This document shows positions 33,811-46,900 of a DNA stretch of 64,000 nucleotides, piece after piece. The notes beneath the pieces were generated by a model. It was given only the letters and a program-made list of their open reading frames with translations, was not told the DNA's origin and did no database searches. How positions within the stretch are numbered: the stretch's first letter is position 1; every line of letters begins with the position of its first letter. Origin of the DNA: Prunella strophiata (taxonomy: Eukaryota > Chordata > Aves > Passeriformes > Prunellidae); assembly GCA_036583965.1 (NCBI GenBank), contig JAZBQD010000014.1:52643626-52707625 (forward strand), read 5' to 3'. Position numbers and translations under genes: made by a program.

Positions 33811-34320
33811 GAGCTGAGCTGAGCTGAGCTGAGCTGAGCTGAGCTGAGCTGAGCTGAGCTGAGCTGAGCTGAGCTGAGCTGAGCTGAGCTGAGCTGAGCT
33901 GAGCTGAGCTGAGCTGAGCTGAGCTGAGCTGAGCTGAGCTGAGCTGAGCTGAGCTGAGCTGAGCTGAGCTGAGCTGAGCTGAGCTGAGCTGAGCTGAGCT
34001 GAGCTGAGCTGAGCTGAGCTGAGCTGAGCTGAGCTGAGCTGAGCTGAGCTGAGCTGAGCTGAGCTGAGCTGAGCTGAGCTGAGCTGAGCTGAGCTGAGCT
34101 GAGCTGAGCTGAGCTGAGCTGAGCTGAGCTGAGCTGAGCTGAGCTGAGCTGAGCTGAGCTGAGCTGAGCTGAGCTGAGCTGAGCTGAGCTGAGCTGAGCT
34201 GAGCTGAGCTGAGCTGAGCTGAGCTGAGCTGAGCTGAGCTGAGCTGAGCTGAGCTGAGCTGAGCTGAGCTGAGCTAAACTAAGCTAAGCTGAGCTGAGTT
34301 AAACTGAGCTGAGCTGAGCT
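33811..34320 (+). repeat. Second (GAGCT)n array, about 102 units, degenerate at its 3' edge
   Basis: Same unit and orientation as the first array: 93 perfect units to 34275, then nine units with variants AAACT, AAGCT and GAGTT mixed with normal ones. Every variant base is a transition (G to A or C to T). The array ends directly against the HDAC10 CpG island. Degenerate edges are usual for tandem arrays because end units escape homogenisation. Confidence 0.97.
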
Positions 34321-34720
34321 AAACGCGCCCGAGGCCCAGGGTACGCGGCCCCGCGCCGGCAGTGCGCTCGCATCCGCTGCCTGCCCGTCGGCTTCCTTAT
34401 CTCTCCTCAGCGTCTCTCTGGGGTTGGTGAAAGACCGATAAAGTTCTAAACCCAACTAACTGTGCGTGGTGTATGAAATCCTGTTGTTCCCACTTTGTGG
34501 CTCACAGCTCAAGTTCTCCCCCGCGGCCGCGCAGGTAGGTGTGTGTGCGATGGAGGGAGGAGGCGGCCCGTGCTCGGGGCTCCGCTGCTTGCAGGGGTTC
34601 GGGGAGCTGGGGGTACCCCCGCACCAGAAATGCCAGCGCCCGGCTCTCGAACACTCGGTCATTGTGAATCCTGCCTGCCCGCACCCAATTTCCGTGGGTG
34701 CAGTTTTGCAGAGTCTGAGT
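34321..34720 (+). promoter_or_regulatory. HDAC10: HDAC10 CpG-island promoter region
   Basis: CpG-dense sequence (gcgcccgaggccc, ccgcgccggc, ccgcggccgcgcag) stands out from CpG-poor surroundings immediately 5' of HDAC10. No TATA box is evident. The region contains a plausible non-coding first exon and is abutted upstream by the pentamer array. This fits a broad housekeeping-type promoter. Confidence 0.65.
34480..34534 (+). other. HDAC10: Putative non-coding first exon of HDAC10 (5' end uncertain)
   Basis: A consensus donor GCAG|gtaggt follows 34534 within the CpG island. The coding exon is preceded by a good acceptor (tgctcgattgtag, exon from 34918) only two bases before its ATG. Splicing 34534 to 34918 would give a short 5' UTR. 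The transcription start is not visible, so the left edge is a guess. Confidence 0.4.
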
Positions 34721-34919
34721 CCTTAAAACATTAAGGACTTGATTAAGGACTTTCCTTTGATTTCGTTCTGCAAGTACAACGTCTAAAGTACAAAGCTGTT
34801 ATGCAAGCAGGTATCCTCTGTACTTACATTCTCACTATCTAGTGTAATAGTAACTGGTTTAAGTTTACTTCTGATGTGAAATATGTGTCTTGGTGTTTTT
34901 GTTCTGCTCGATTGTAGCA

Positions 34920-37900
34920 ATGGCTTCAGGAACAGCGCTGATTTATGATGAGGAGATGACCACTCACAAACTACTTTGGAGTGAGTAAGTCACTGCTGTT
35001 GTTTGTATTAATAGATGCTTATTAGGACTCGTGAGAGCAGTGCCAAATAAATGCATGTTTTGTAAATGTAATAGGAAGTATCTGGTGATACTTCCTGTAA
35101 TTTCCAAGTAAAAAGAAAGTCTTTCCTTTAGGAGGAAAAAAAATATTCACAATTTGTATCTAGATATTGTAATGATTATCTGTAACTGGGTTTGGGAAAC
35201 TGCACAGCATCCAGTCTGGGAGGCCTTAACAAGAGGTATTAGGATGAGGCATCGGAGTAGCCCCCTAAATAATGTGGTTTAAGCTAATTAAATTGTTTAT
35301 AAAATTAAATATCATTGACCTTGGAAAAGTGTGTAGATATACTTAGCTGAAACATGTCAGTTACATTCAGTTAGAAATTGGTATATTACTTAAATTTGCA
35401 TAGAGGAGTTCCTTTGCAGTGCTCAGAGTAACAATCCATTGTTGTCTTCTCTCCCACACCTGCATCTCCTCTGTTCACCTTCATTGTAACCTACAGCTTT
35501 TAACTGCAGTATTCCCGTGTCTGTACTTAAGCATTGCAACTTTTTACTAGTGAGAGAAGAAACAAAAACTTATGCTATTGTACTGTTTGTTTGGGTTATT
35601 TTTTTAAGATTTGGTTTTGCTTACGTATTTTAGAATCAATTTCTGACTCAGTTCTGAAACAGAAAATACTTAATTTTTTTTTTTCTATTTTTACTCTTAT
35701 TTTTACTTCTCTTTTAGGGTAATGAATTTTCTTAAAATGGGGGGTGAAAAACTAGGCTTTATGAAGTGTATTAGTTACCTATGCTGGTATAGTATTACAG
35801 TAATATAATTATTGTTTATTTTTAGTCCAATTTGTGATATTGAAGTGCCAGAAAGACTTTCATCCTCCTATGAGCAGCTTAGAAGTTACCATCTCAGTGG
35901 AAAGGTGTGTCCATGTGCCTGCCAGAGAAGGAAGTGAGGAGGAGATCCTGTTGGTTCACAGGTCTGAAACTTAACTTTCATTCAGATTAATTCAATGAAA
36001 CAGCAGATCTCATACCTCCAGATTATATTTTGATCAACTTGAAAAGAGTGTTCCAAAATTCAATGGTTTCCATTAATTTCAATGGAAAACTTTGAGTATG
36101 GCATAGGTGCTGAATTATGAATCTGCTATTCCACTGAATCTACATTCTGTCTCTGTGGGGTCTTCAAGTAAACTTCTAAAAAATATTTATAGTTGCTTAC
36201 TTGAGTGTTGTGTTAATCTCTCTTTTCCCTGCAGTTTAGAGCACTTGGAAGTGGCAAAAAGCACTCAGACAATGAATGAGGAGGAGCTGAAAAGGGTCTC
36301 TGAAAATTATGATGCTTTTTTCTTTCATCCGGTGTGTAAGTTAAACTGTTTCCTCTATTGGGAGTTACGCAAATGAGTGACTTTTTCTAAGAAGGGGAAG
36401 ATTAAAAATACTTTTTTTGCTACTGATGTAGTCTCACAATTATTTATGATATTGTCATTTTCTGTTTCTAGTTTAGTATAATGCTGTAATTTAAATTGCT
36501 CAAGTGTCCAGTATAATGTACTACTCAAATTTTAGCTCTATTTTTGTCACTTAATGTCACTGTGGACCTGTAAATCACATTTTGGTAACAATTGCTCTTA
36601 AATGTTGTGCCATGAAATGTAGGTGAAGTTTTCTGTTATATTTCTATAGGGTTTCATTCCTTATTTTCACAGATGCCATGTTATTCCACTCAATACATCC
36701 ATCTCACATTTTTTAACTGCTCCACAGAGAACATCCTTATAAAGATTATGGTGACCACTGGTAATCACAGGGGAAAGCACGTTGGAACCTGTGTTGTGAA
36801 GTTCTGTTTCAGCTATCTTATATAGCTTCAGTGGGGTAGAATTATGTCAAGACAGTTTGCTGTTGGGATGCTGAAGCATTCATGGGTGCCTTGTTTAAGC
36901 TGATGAGTTTCTCTTTCTCAGAGCACTTACCGCTGTGCCAGACTAGCAGTAGGAGCAGCTTTGCAGCTGGTGGACGCTGTGATGACAGGAAAGGTGCTCA
37001 ATGGAATGGCATTAGTCAGGTAAGAAAATACGTGAGGAAGTTTTCACTTAGCAAAATTTCTTCTGTTGTGAATAATTTTTAAAATTTTGGTTCAGACCTC
37101 CAGGTCACCACAGCCAGAGAAATGCAGCTAACGGGTTCTGTTTGTTCAACAACGTGGCTATTGCAGCAGAATATGCAAAACTGAAATATGGTCTGCAGAG
37201 GTAAGTGTGTGGTTGACTCTGGAGAAGCTTTTCATGTGTAAACAACAGTTTGACATTGTACTAGTTTAGATTAATGTCTAGAGCTTTCTGGGTGTCATGT
37301 TCCTTTTGGTTCAGAAAAACATTTTTCATGTATAGCTTCTGTAGATTAAGATGCTGTGGCTCTTCCTCTGAATGTTTTCTTTTACTGATCTGTACAGAAT
37401 CCTAATTGTTGACTGGGATGTGCACCATGGGCAAGGAACTCAATATATATTTGAAGAAGATCCAAGGTTTGAAGGATTTTTTTTTCTTATTTAATGTCAG
37501 CTGTTTAAAGATTGCTTGCCTTTCTAGAGAACAAGATTTCTTCAACTTCTAAAACTAGAATCTTGCAAAATATTCACCTTGCTATTTTAGTGTCTCTGTT
37601 TTTCATTTGTTACAAAATAGAAGGAAACATCTAAATCAAAATAAAATGTAAATCTGTTCTACTTTAAAGAATAACAAATAAAATAAGCAGTATAATTACC
37701 TTGGTTTGCCACTACTCAGGTAGTACATCTGTTCTCTGTTCATGAATCTCTCAGTTAAAGTCTTCAGGTTGTAGTTGGATAAAATATATGAACTTTATAT
37801 TTTTTTTTGAAAAATGACATAAGTAGGTTATAGAAAAAAGCCTCCCATTCTGAAAACTTCTTGTATTTGATCTCTGTAGAGTGCATGCTTACAAGACATT

Positions 37901-40900
37901 TTTAGGTTAATTTCGGCATAGGACCTATTCTATCAATTTTCACAGTCTAAATCTTTTGAGAGAACTAATGAGAAAGGATAGGATAGTTTTATTTTCTTGC
38001 TTTTGGACAATGCAGTCACCAGGTTCAGGATATAAAGTAATTTCCACAGTCTTTTTGTCAAATTAGATTTTTATTTTTTTTTTATTTTCAGTGTTTTGTA
38101 CTTTTCTTGGCATCGCTATGAGCATCAGGAATTCTGGCCATCACTCAAAGAATCCAATTATGATGCTGTGGGCTTGGGAAAAGGAAAAGGTTTTAACATA
38201 AATTTGCCTTGGAATAAGGTAAATATTGTTTACAGCACAACAAAGCAAGTGCAATAGCTTTGTATCTCATCCTCTATGTAACACTTTGTGAGTAAGTGCA
38301 CTGCTTCACTTGCTTACCAAATGTCTTACACAGTGTATATCCTTCCTGTCAGGGAAGGTCTGCTGGAAAAATATGGCTCAGAATGTGATAATGTTTGAAA
38401 AATAAAAGGGAGAGAAGAATTTACACACTAACTTTTACTTTAATATCTTGCCTAGACATCAAATCAAAAGTGTTTCAGGAGACAGTTACATCCCTCCTTG
38501 TTTAGCAGAGAACTTAAAGCTCATTAAGATTAAACATGGTGGATATTTATGCACTTTACTTAAATAGAGGATTTTTTACTGTGCTTCATAAGATTCCCTC
38601 ATCTTTAACTTTTCCTATCTTTCCCTAAAGTCTTGAAGAACCTTAGAAAACATGCCCTGTGTTTCTCATGTTTTTCAGGTTGGGATGGGAAATTCAGATT
38701 ATCTTGCTGCAGTTTTTCCATGTGTTGCTTCCGATGGCTTTTGAGGTAATTTTTTACTGCCAAAGAGCACTTCCTAAGTGTTTCTTAAGCAGGAACCATT
38801 GAATATTTTACAGAAATGCAGTAATTGTCATTAGCACAGTTGATACATTTATTCTGCTAGTATGATGTTGCCCTGATCAGCTGAATAGTATTTATGGAAT
38901 TTTAGCTTTTAAATATTCAACACAATCATCTGCAACTTCTCCAGCAGATACAAAAATAGTGTAAAAGGGTAATGTATTCAAGGAGAATCCTTGCTTGTGT
39001 TAATATTCAAATGGAAATAATAGCTGATCATGGTACAGTTGAAATCCCATACAAAGTTGAAAATAGGACCTAAAGATGTGCTGCAACTGTCTCTCTTTCA
39101 TAACAGTTTGATCCTGAACTGGTTCTTGTCTCCTCTGGGTACGATTCTGGTATTGGTGACCCTGAAGTAAGTAACTTGTGATCTTTGTGTGGTCAGTCAT
39201 GAATCTATTGGAAAACTATTCCTGCTGTTTTGATGTCCTCTGATTGCTAAGTGAAATTCACTTTGATCAAGCTAAAAATACATGCTTGAGTCTTTAGGCT
39301 GACCTAAGTTTGGTAAATATTACAACAAGACATGTAAAGACAGATTATCCCATATGTGTAATTATTGTGTTGTTTTTTCTTCACCTTCCTTAAATGCAGT
39401 TGGTTCAGCATTCTGTTTAATATAATGAGAGGCAAGTGTTCTGGTATTCCATCTCAGACTTGGGTACTTCATATTGTTTGCTTGGGTTTCTTACCAGTGT
39501 TTTTGAATTGAGGTGTCATCTCTTAAATTTTTTTCTTTGGTTTAGGGTCAGATGAATGCCACTCCTGAGGTTTTTGCCCACCTTACCCATTTCCTGATGC
39601 AGCTAGCTAATGGAAAGCTATGTGTCATCCTAGAGGTAAAGACTTTGGAAATGTACTCCCAGGGGAAAGGTCTTTGTATTAGAGCCATTTAGGGCAAACT
39701 ACAAGCTAGGAAACAAAACTTCTTAAAAAATAATTTCTTATTTTTATCTTTCTTTTGAGTACCAGGAATGCTAAAATTGCTAAGATTTGACAGCGCTCTT
39801 ACACTATAGAGTTTTGAAACAAAGAAGCCATATGCTCATCATTCAGAAAAACACATCTTCCACAAATCTGTTCAGTTCTTGTGAACAGTCATTAGTCTAC
39901 TGCTCTTGACAGTCCCAAACTCATTAAATGTGGTTAGTGAATAGGCTCTATTACCAATGTTTTTACAAGTGTATCTTACTTCAGGAGATTTTATAAAACC
40001 TTTAACATAAATGTACTCTTACTTAGTAATGGGAGTACTTAGGAAATTCCCTCTTGTTCTCCAGATTCTGCCAAACTATTAGGCAACCACATCTTAAAAG
40101 TGTCAGGCTGTGGGAGATTTCTCTGGTACAGCCATTTTAGAGGACAGTGATAGCATTTGCCTTCTAAGGAATCTTCCACAAGGACTGTTGAAGATCGTAT
40201 GTTGTGAGGGGAATGGAGAAGACGGTTTTTATGGCAAAGTAATGACTGGTTTCTAAAGTTACTTGAACTGTGACAAAGTGAGTTCAATCATGAGATGCCA
40301 GTGAAGTTCAGCAGGTGGCCACTAATTTACTGTTTTCATATTGAAAAATCATTGACTTAGATATACTTGCATATCATCTAATGTTTCTGTAAATACAGAT
40401 GTATTTCAAAAGGATAGCTTATTTTCTACGTTGAATTCAGAGAGATGTTAAAAGTACTTGTTCCTTAGTTGACACAAAATACTTTCTAGGGTGGATACCA
40501 CTTGAAATCATTGGGTGAATCAGTGTGCATGACTGTAAAAACTTTGCTTGGAGATCCTGTACCTCAAATAACTGGAGAAATGGCACCTTGTCTAAGGTAA
40601 GCATATAAAGAATTTCAGAACAACTAATATGTTTTTTAAAGAGACTAAAGACATGCATGCTTTGAACATTTCACTGAAGTAAGGTTTTAATATTGTCATT
40701 TATAATATATTGTTTTCTACCTGGGATAATTTGCATTTCTAAAAAGTCATCCAAGGTGCAGTTTTATATAGTTTTGTTTCTGAAATTATTTCAATTTGTG
40801 AGATCTTATAGCATAAAACTATAAGCCATTTTATCCTTAGGCCTTGTTATCATATAGAAATCCATCTCACTCAAGGCTGAGATAATCCTGCTATAATCAA

Positions 40901-43900
40901 GGTAATACCCATTATCTACAGCCAGTATTTGGGAATGTATGTAACTGCAAGGATTAGTGCTTCAGACCCCAGAGCCACTTAATTCACAGCTATTGCTATA
41001 CTTCATTGTAGTATAGCAAATAGCTGGGGCAAACCTTTTTCTCATCAGTGAGAGTTGATGCTATGCAGAACCAGCCTTGATGAATACTTGTGTTTCTGGA
41101 ATTTGGAGCATTGAGCCCTGGGCTGCAAAAGCACTTGACTATGTAGAGCTGTACCAAGATAATTAAATTTCAAGTCTAATTTCTTTTTAGAGGCACTAAG
41201 ACTGTGTTTGTACAGTGGTGGAATCTGACCTAGTAAAGCATTCTGAACATTGGGTCTGAATCAGTCCCACATATAAAGAGTGGGTTTTTTTCTACCTGTC
41301 TGCACTATCTCCTCCACATCTCCATGTTCTGTCCTCATCTTTCTCCCAGCTCAGTAGCTGTCCTGTGCTTTTTCTAGCAGAAATGCTCCTCATGCACTTT
41401 GGTGGCAGCACCTTCCAGCTGGCTGCGTTAGTTAAAACTCACAGCTTGGATCAGTCAGGGAAGCAGTTTGGATATACACTAGACTGTGGGCTTAGTTGCA
41501 TTTGGTAAACTGATGGAGCAAAACTGGCTATTTTACTCCTAGCACTATCCCATAAGCCCTTTGTGTCCTCTTTTTCTTCTCTACCAGCTGTGGCATCTCA
41601 GATTGCTGTCATCTTATGTCACAGAGAGTTGATTACATACTTATCCAACATATCAGTCCAGCTCCTGAACACCCTACAAGTAATCTGCAAGTACACAGAA
41701 TTTCTTCTGGATTTAACACAACCTGAATTATGTTTGTATGATAGCTAATGCAATGGGACCGTTTGCCCATGGTGCTGCAAATAACAGTGATAATAAAAAG
41801 GAGACTTCAACACAAAGAATAGCAGGGTATGTGATTTACTTAGTTCCTGAACAGATTGTCTTGCTTTTGAGTCAGTTTAATTAATCTTTACATTGTGTAG
41901 ATAAAATCTCTTGGCAAGACATTGACAGACAGGAGAAAGTTTCCCTAAACTCATACAGGTGTGCTTCCTCCAACAGCAGGGTTGGGATTTCACTCAACGT
42001 GTAAATGTGTGTACATGCTGTACGTGTTCTTCACTTTTCTTTTTTGACTCTCTAATCTTTTCAAACAATGTGCCCTATTGCACTCATGTTCTGTTTTGCA
42101 TTCTTGGAAGAGATCAAAGTTTGTTCATTTTCAGTTGGATTTTTTGGTTTTGTTTTTTTGTTGAGGTAAGTTATGATTCCTCTTATGATTTTCATTATTG
42201 CTAATACTGTCAATCTGGTTTATTTTTCAGTGCTGTTGAATCTATTCAAAATGTGAGAGCAGCACATAAACCCTACTGGAAATGGTTGGCTTATGAAGGT
42301 AGTTTCTCTTTATTCAAGCAAATGTTATTGATAAATGGCATTTATACAGACATTAAAAATTATTGAAATTAATACTGATGTGTTCTATTTTGTAAATACA
42401 TATATCCAAGTATTAACACATTGCTTAGGAACCTAATACCTGTGAAACCCCTCTTTCTTTTTCTCTAGATACATCATTTTTACAAAATTTGAGCACCAAA
42501 TTACACTTACTAAAGAAGGCTAATTCAAATCCCTCCACAGAAGATGAATCTAAGATAACTAACAACAACAACACTGTCAAAATAGATAGGTTTTTGGAAT
42601 TGCACATGAAAAATATTGTATTTGAAGTGCCTCCCATCAAAACAGCAACAACTGGCTCTGAAGGTTCAGAACATTTTCTTCCTGAAGATGTTCAGCTGGT
42701 GAAGGGAAATGGATGAAACAGAAATAAAAGCTCTTGTCAGGTTGGTCCTATTTATTTTATTTTCCACAGAGGATGAAAGATCTCTGTACAGACTGTCATT
42801 TAGCTCTGTGTCTGCCATGGTCATCTTTTTGGCCTTAGTTTACTCAATTACAGCCAGAATTTCTTCCTTTATAAATAAAGACATTTGTGTTGTATAGCAC
42901 TCATAGCCTGAAATCCTTTAAAGAAATAATCAGAATACTTTTTCTCTATAACTCTTTCAATAGAGATAGGACAGCTAATGTAAATGTATTAATTTAGAAA
43001 GAGATTTTGCTAGGAATCTGTTCATAAAGCTCTGTACTACTTTTAGCTGGAAAAAATACCAAACCACTCTGATTTGAGAAGTGCAATGTTTGGTCTTGTC
43101 TTCATCTAGTTTTGACAGGACTCTGTTTCCTGAATATCATCAGACATTTTTGTTTTCTTTCCAGTGCAGAATGGAGACAGATTTAGGGAGATGAAGACTG
43201 TCAGGCACTGGTGTTGTCATCGTCCTGCTAGAGCAGGTTTCTGAGAATCAATGTGTAGCGCCTATACAAAATGCACCCCATTAATACTAACTGCAAAGCA
43301 CTTTATCAGTGTCCTCTTTGAAGACAGTATTGCCTCTAACCTAGTTTTTCTTAATATAATTTATTTTACAGTGGCTTTTATGCAGACCTTGTGAAAGAGG
43401 ACAGAACTTTGCTCTCTCTTGGCAGTATGTTTGTGATCCTAGACAAAATACTTAAGAAGGAGGTAATAATATACTGCCTTGGTCTTGGGGGTAGGGGTGG
43501 AGTGGGATTCCTCTGATTTTTTGTTTCTACTATATTGTTACACATATACTAGTTACTATTTATCTTCCAAGTCCACTAATTTCAGCTACAATGTGTTTAG
43601 CTATGAGAGTGAGCATGCAAAACGGGAAAAGGACTATTTAGGGATAGCTGTTAACACCAATCCATCTTTCTAATCATCTTTGGGCAACTCATTGTCCAGG
43701 CTTTCTGTGGGTGGTCACAGAATGAGTCCCTAAGAACCTTCTCATTGCTCTCAGACTTATGGGGGAGTCAGGCATTAAGTCTTCCAGTTAAGGGGAGCAG
43801 AAGTTGCTCTATCAAACACCAGTAAACAGCAGAAATCTGAAGAAATGTCAATACTTTTCCTGTCTCAATGTGCAAAGTTTACACAGTAAATTTTGATTTA

Positions 43901-46900
43901 CATGTGCATGCACACACATACTCCTTAGTGGTGTTTGCAACAGCTCTGCTGTATTCTCTGATTCTGAACAGAGTAATTCTAGTTCAGTGTTTTGATTCTT
44001 GCAGGGTCAGGCAATGAAGAGAGGGCAAGCTTAGAGGGTGCATCTTCATATTTATGTGTAAAAACTTGGATGAGCATAGAAGAAGAACTGAAAACAAGTT
44101 AAAAATATGACATCATAAGAAGTCACTCTTCCTTTGAGTGAAAAGCTCTCTTTCAGGCCTGCAAGGAAGAATAACTACCACAATTGCCTCTTTGTTCTAA
44201 GACATCTTGCTCTTGGAACTCACATATGAATATCCTGGGGACAAATTTCTGACATTATAAACTGCACACAGCTCCAGGAGAGCCTATAAATAGATTTTAA
44301 AAAATGGTTACTGGTAAAAAGAAGAACTTTTAATGAGTTGCAGATGTAAGTTAACTTTTTGTGCTGACAAAGAGGAGGAATGAGGAGAGGAAACATATCT
44401 TTTTGCTTAGCTTTTATGTAGAATTCAAAGCACACACCACAAATGAACACTGAAGGGTTGACTGAGTAATGCAGCAATTGTATTTTCCAGAAAAGAACAA
44501 CTCTAGGTTAAAGGAAGTGTCAGAATATTCAGGAATAACCTTCTTTTTATAGGGTGTATTTTTCTGCACAGTTTGCAGACTATCTAGAGACCCAGTAAAC
44601 ATGGCCTTCCCCTGGAATAGCTATTTTTAACATTGCCTTCTGATATAGCACCATACTTTTGAAATAGTAGTGCAGTTTATGGCATAATAATCAAATATGG
44701 CCTTTCTGTAGAAAATAATTAATACAGCTGTTACACTTTAAAAATTACATTATCTTTTGCAGCATTGCTTCTGAATGAAAAAATTATTTTGTAGGTGTGT
44801 AATGGAATTGCAGCATCACCCACAGCTGCTCTTTCTGCTGCTGTTGCACTAAGACATTCTGTTCGTCTTGGATTTCAAAGGTGAATTTGTATGTTTGCAT
44901 TTAGAGTCCTTTCACAACATGTTAAAATCAAATACTAAGTGTGGCAAATATGGCAAATTGCCTGTGAAACCTTGATTTTAAAATAAATAGCATGCCCACA
45001 CACATAGCATTTTCAACATGTAATCCAAGTGACAGTGTATACGCCAGCAACAACCTTTTGCCTTTCCAAAGGCAAAAAATTTGTAAGGATGATGGCTGTG
45101 CTAGCCTACACTTTCTTTGTCAGATTTCAGTTGGCTTTGGCCTAGGGACAATTTCTTGTTTTTTAAAAAAATTACTGTTTTTCCTCCCCAGTATTTGATG
45201 GAAGAAATGGGGTTCCCTTGAGCTGTCCTAAATGTGTTTTATTTCTACTTTTAGTGGACCAAATTCAATATACATTCTTTTTAATGCTTCTAATCGACAC
45301 ACAAACTTTTATATAAATTGCACTAACCAAAAAAAAAAAAAAATTACTTGTAAATATATGTACTTTTTTGTTTCCTGCAGAGTGCTTTGTGTATTTGTTG
45401 GAGACATGCAGATGATACCAAACAGAGAAGATGGGTGAGGCCTCCCTTTACATTAGGGGGTATAGTCTCAAGGGCTTTCTGAATGTTCATAGGTGTTTAT
45501 ATGTGTGATGAAATTTGCACTAAGGAATCAGTCATGGGCTGACATTTATGAAGTTTAGCTTGAGACATAATACAAAACATCCCCAAATACATATTCAAAG
45601 AAAAATTATTGTCTCTAAATGCTATTTCATGCATTTGGTGGTAGGTTTAAAGTATAATCCTTCTCTATTAATTGAAATTTAGATTGTATTTTCAATAACA
45701 ATGTAATAAATAAAGCAATTGATAATTAAATAGGAGACCAATCTCCCCTATAACTGCAAGAGGCACATATTGCTGATGCAGAGTTCCTTACTGAAAGTCT
45801 TCTTTACTTATATCTAATTTTTTTCTACCTCCCCTTTTTCTTAAAAGTAATTTGCCAATAGTCTATAATCATCTTTTTAAAAATAACATTAAAAGGATTT
45901 CAGTTTTAATTGTTTACATTTTGGAATGTACTAATGCAAATAAGTTATTTGCTCCTGTAGTTATGAATTAATTTAATCATTATTTAATTTTATAATTAAA
46001 GAATGATGAGAAAAAATATCCCATTTTTATCCCATTGGTAAATGGTTAAATACTCAAGTGGGGTTTTTGTTTACAGAAAAATGCTTGTCATAAACATCTG
46101 TGAGAAAGAACAGTCTAGAAAGACCAGCTGCAAACACTGTATTTCTCTAAACTGGAAAGAGGTAAGATTCATTTCTAGAAACAACATAGGAGAAAAAATT
46201 TTTTAAACAGAAATAATAGAATATATTTAGAAATTTATAAAATGACATTAAGAATTACACCCCTTACTCCACTTTGGACCTTAGAAAATTATTCCTTTTT
46301 TTGCCCTTGTCAGCTACTCCTTCCCAGAGCTTTAGAGTGTATTAGAATGCATAGGTTTGAGGAAACTTTCCACAGTTACTGCAGTTCATCTTTAGCAAGG
46401 CAGACTTACACTGCAAAGACACTAAGGAAAAGTTGAATAATCCTGCATGTTTAATATAAAAATTGCTGGGAAAATAGATGAGTATCCTGTTTCCTAGGCC
46501 AGTCAAAAGCTTTATGAGAGTCACCTTTCTGTTTTGTTTTATATCTGGGATTTGGGACTTTATATTTGTGCTAACCAATTTGTTGTTGTTGTTAAAGGAT
46601 GCTGAAGGAAATGATTTCTTTTCTGCTGTACTTGGATTCATTCTTCCTGTAGCATATAGCTATCAACCAAACCTAACAGTAATAGCTGTTGGACCAAACA
46701 GGAGCCTTGGAATAAGTGGGATTTCTCTGCTTGTTGCTTTACTACGAGGACTAGCTGAGTCTCGAGTTTTTGCTGTGATTGAGGTAAGAAGTGGTGCTAA
46801 GCCATGGTACTCCAAAGTGTCTGGCAGAGACATTGGTAGGAACTGCTTCAAGCCTCCCAGTAGAAAATACTGGCTGTATTTATCCTGTCTTTGGTAGCCC

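Noticed and set aside
31570..34320. CRISPR array or immunoglobulin switch region
   Set aside because: A five-base unit without spacers in a vertebrate genome is a microsatellite. No antibody constant genes are nearby, so only the sequence resemblance to switch cores is kept as a finding.
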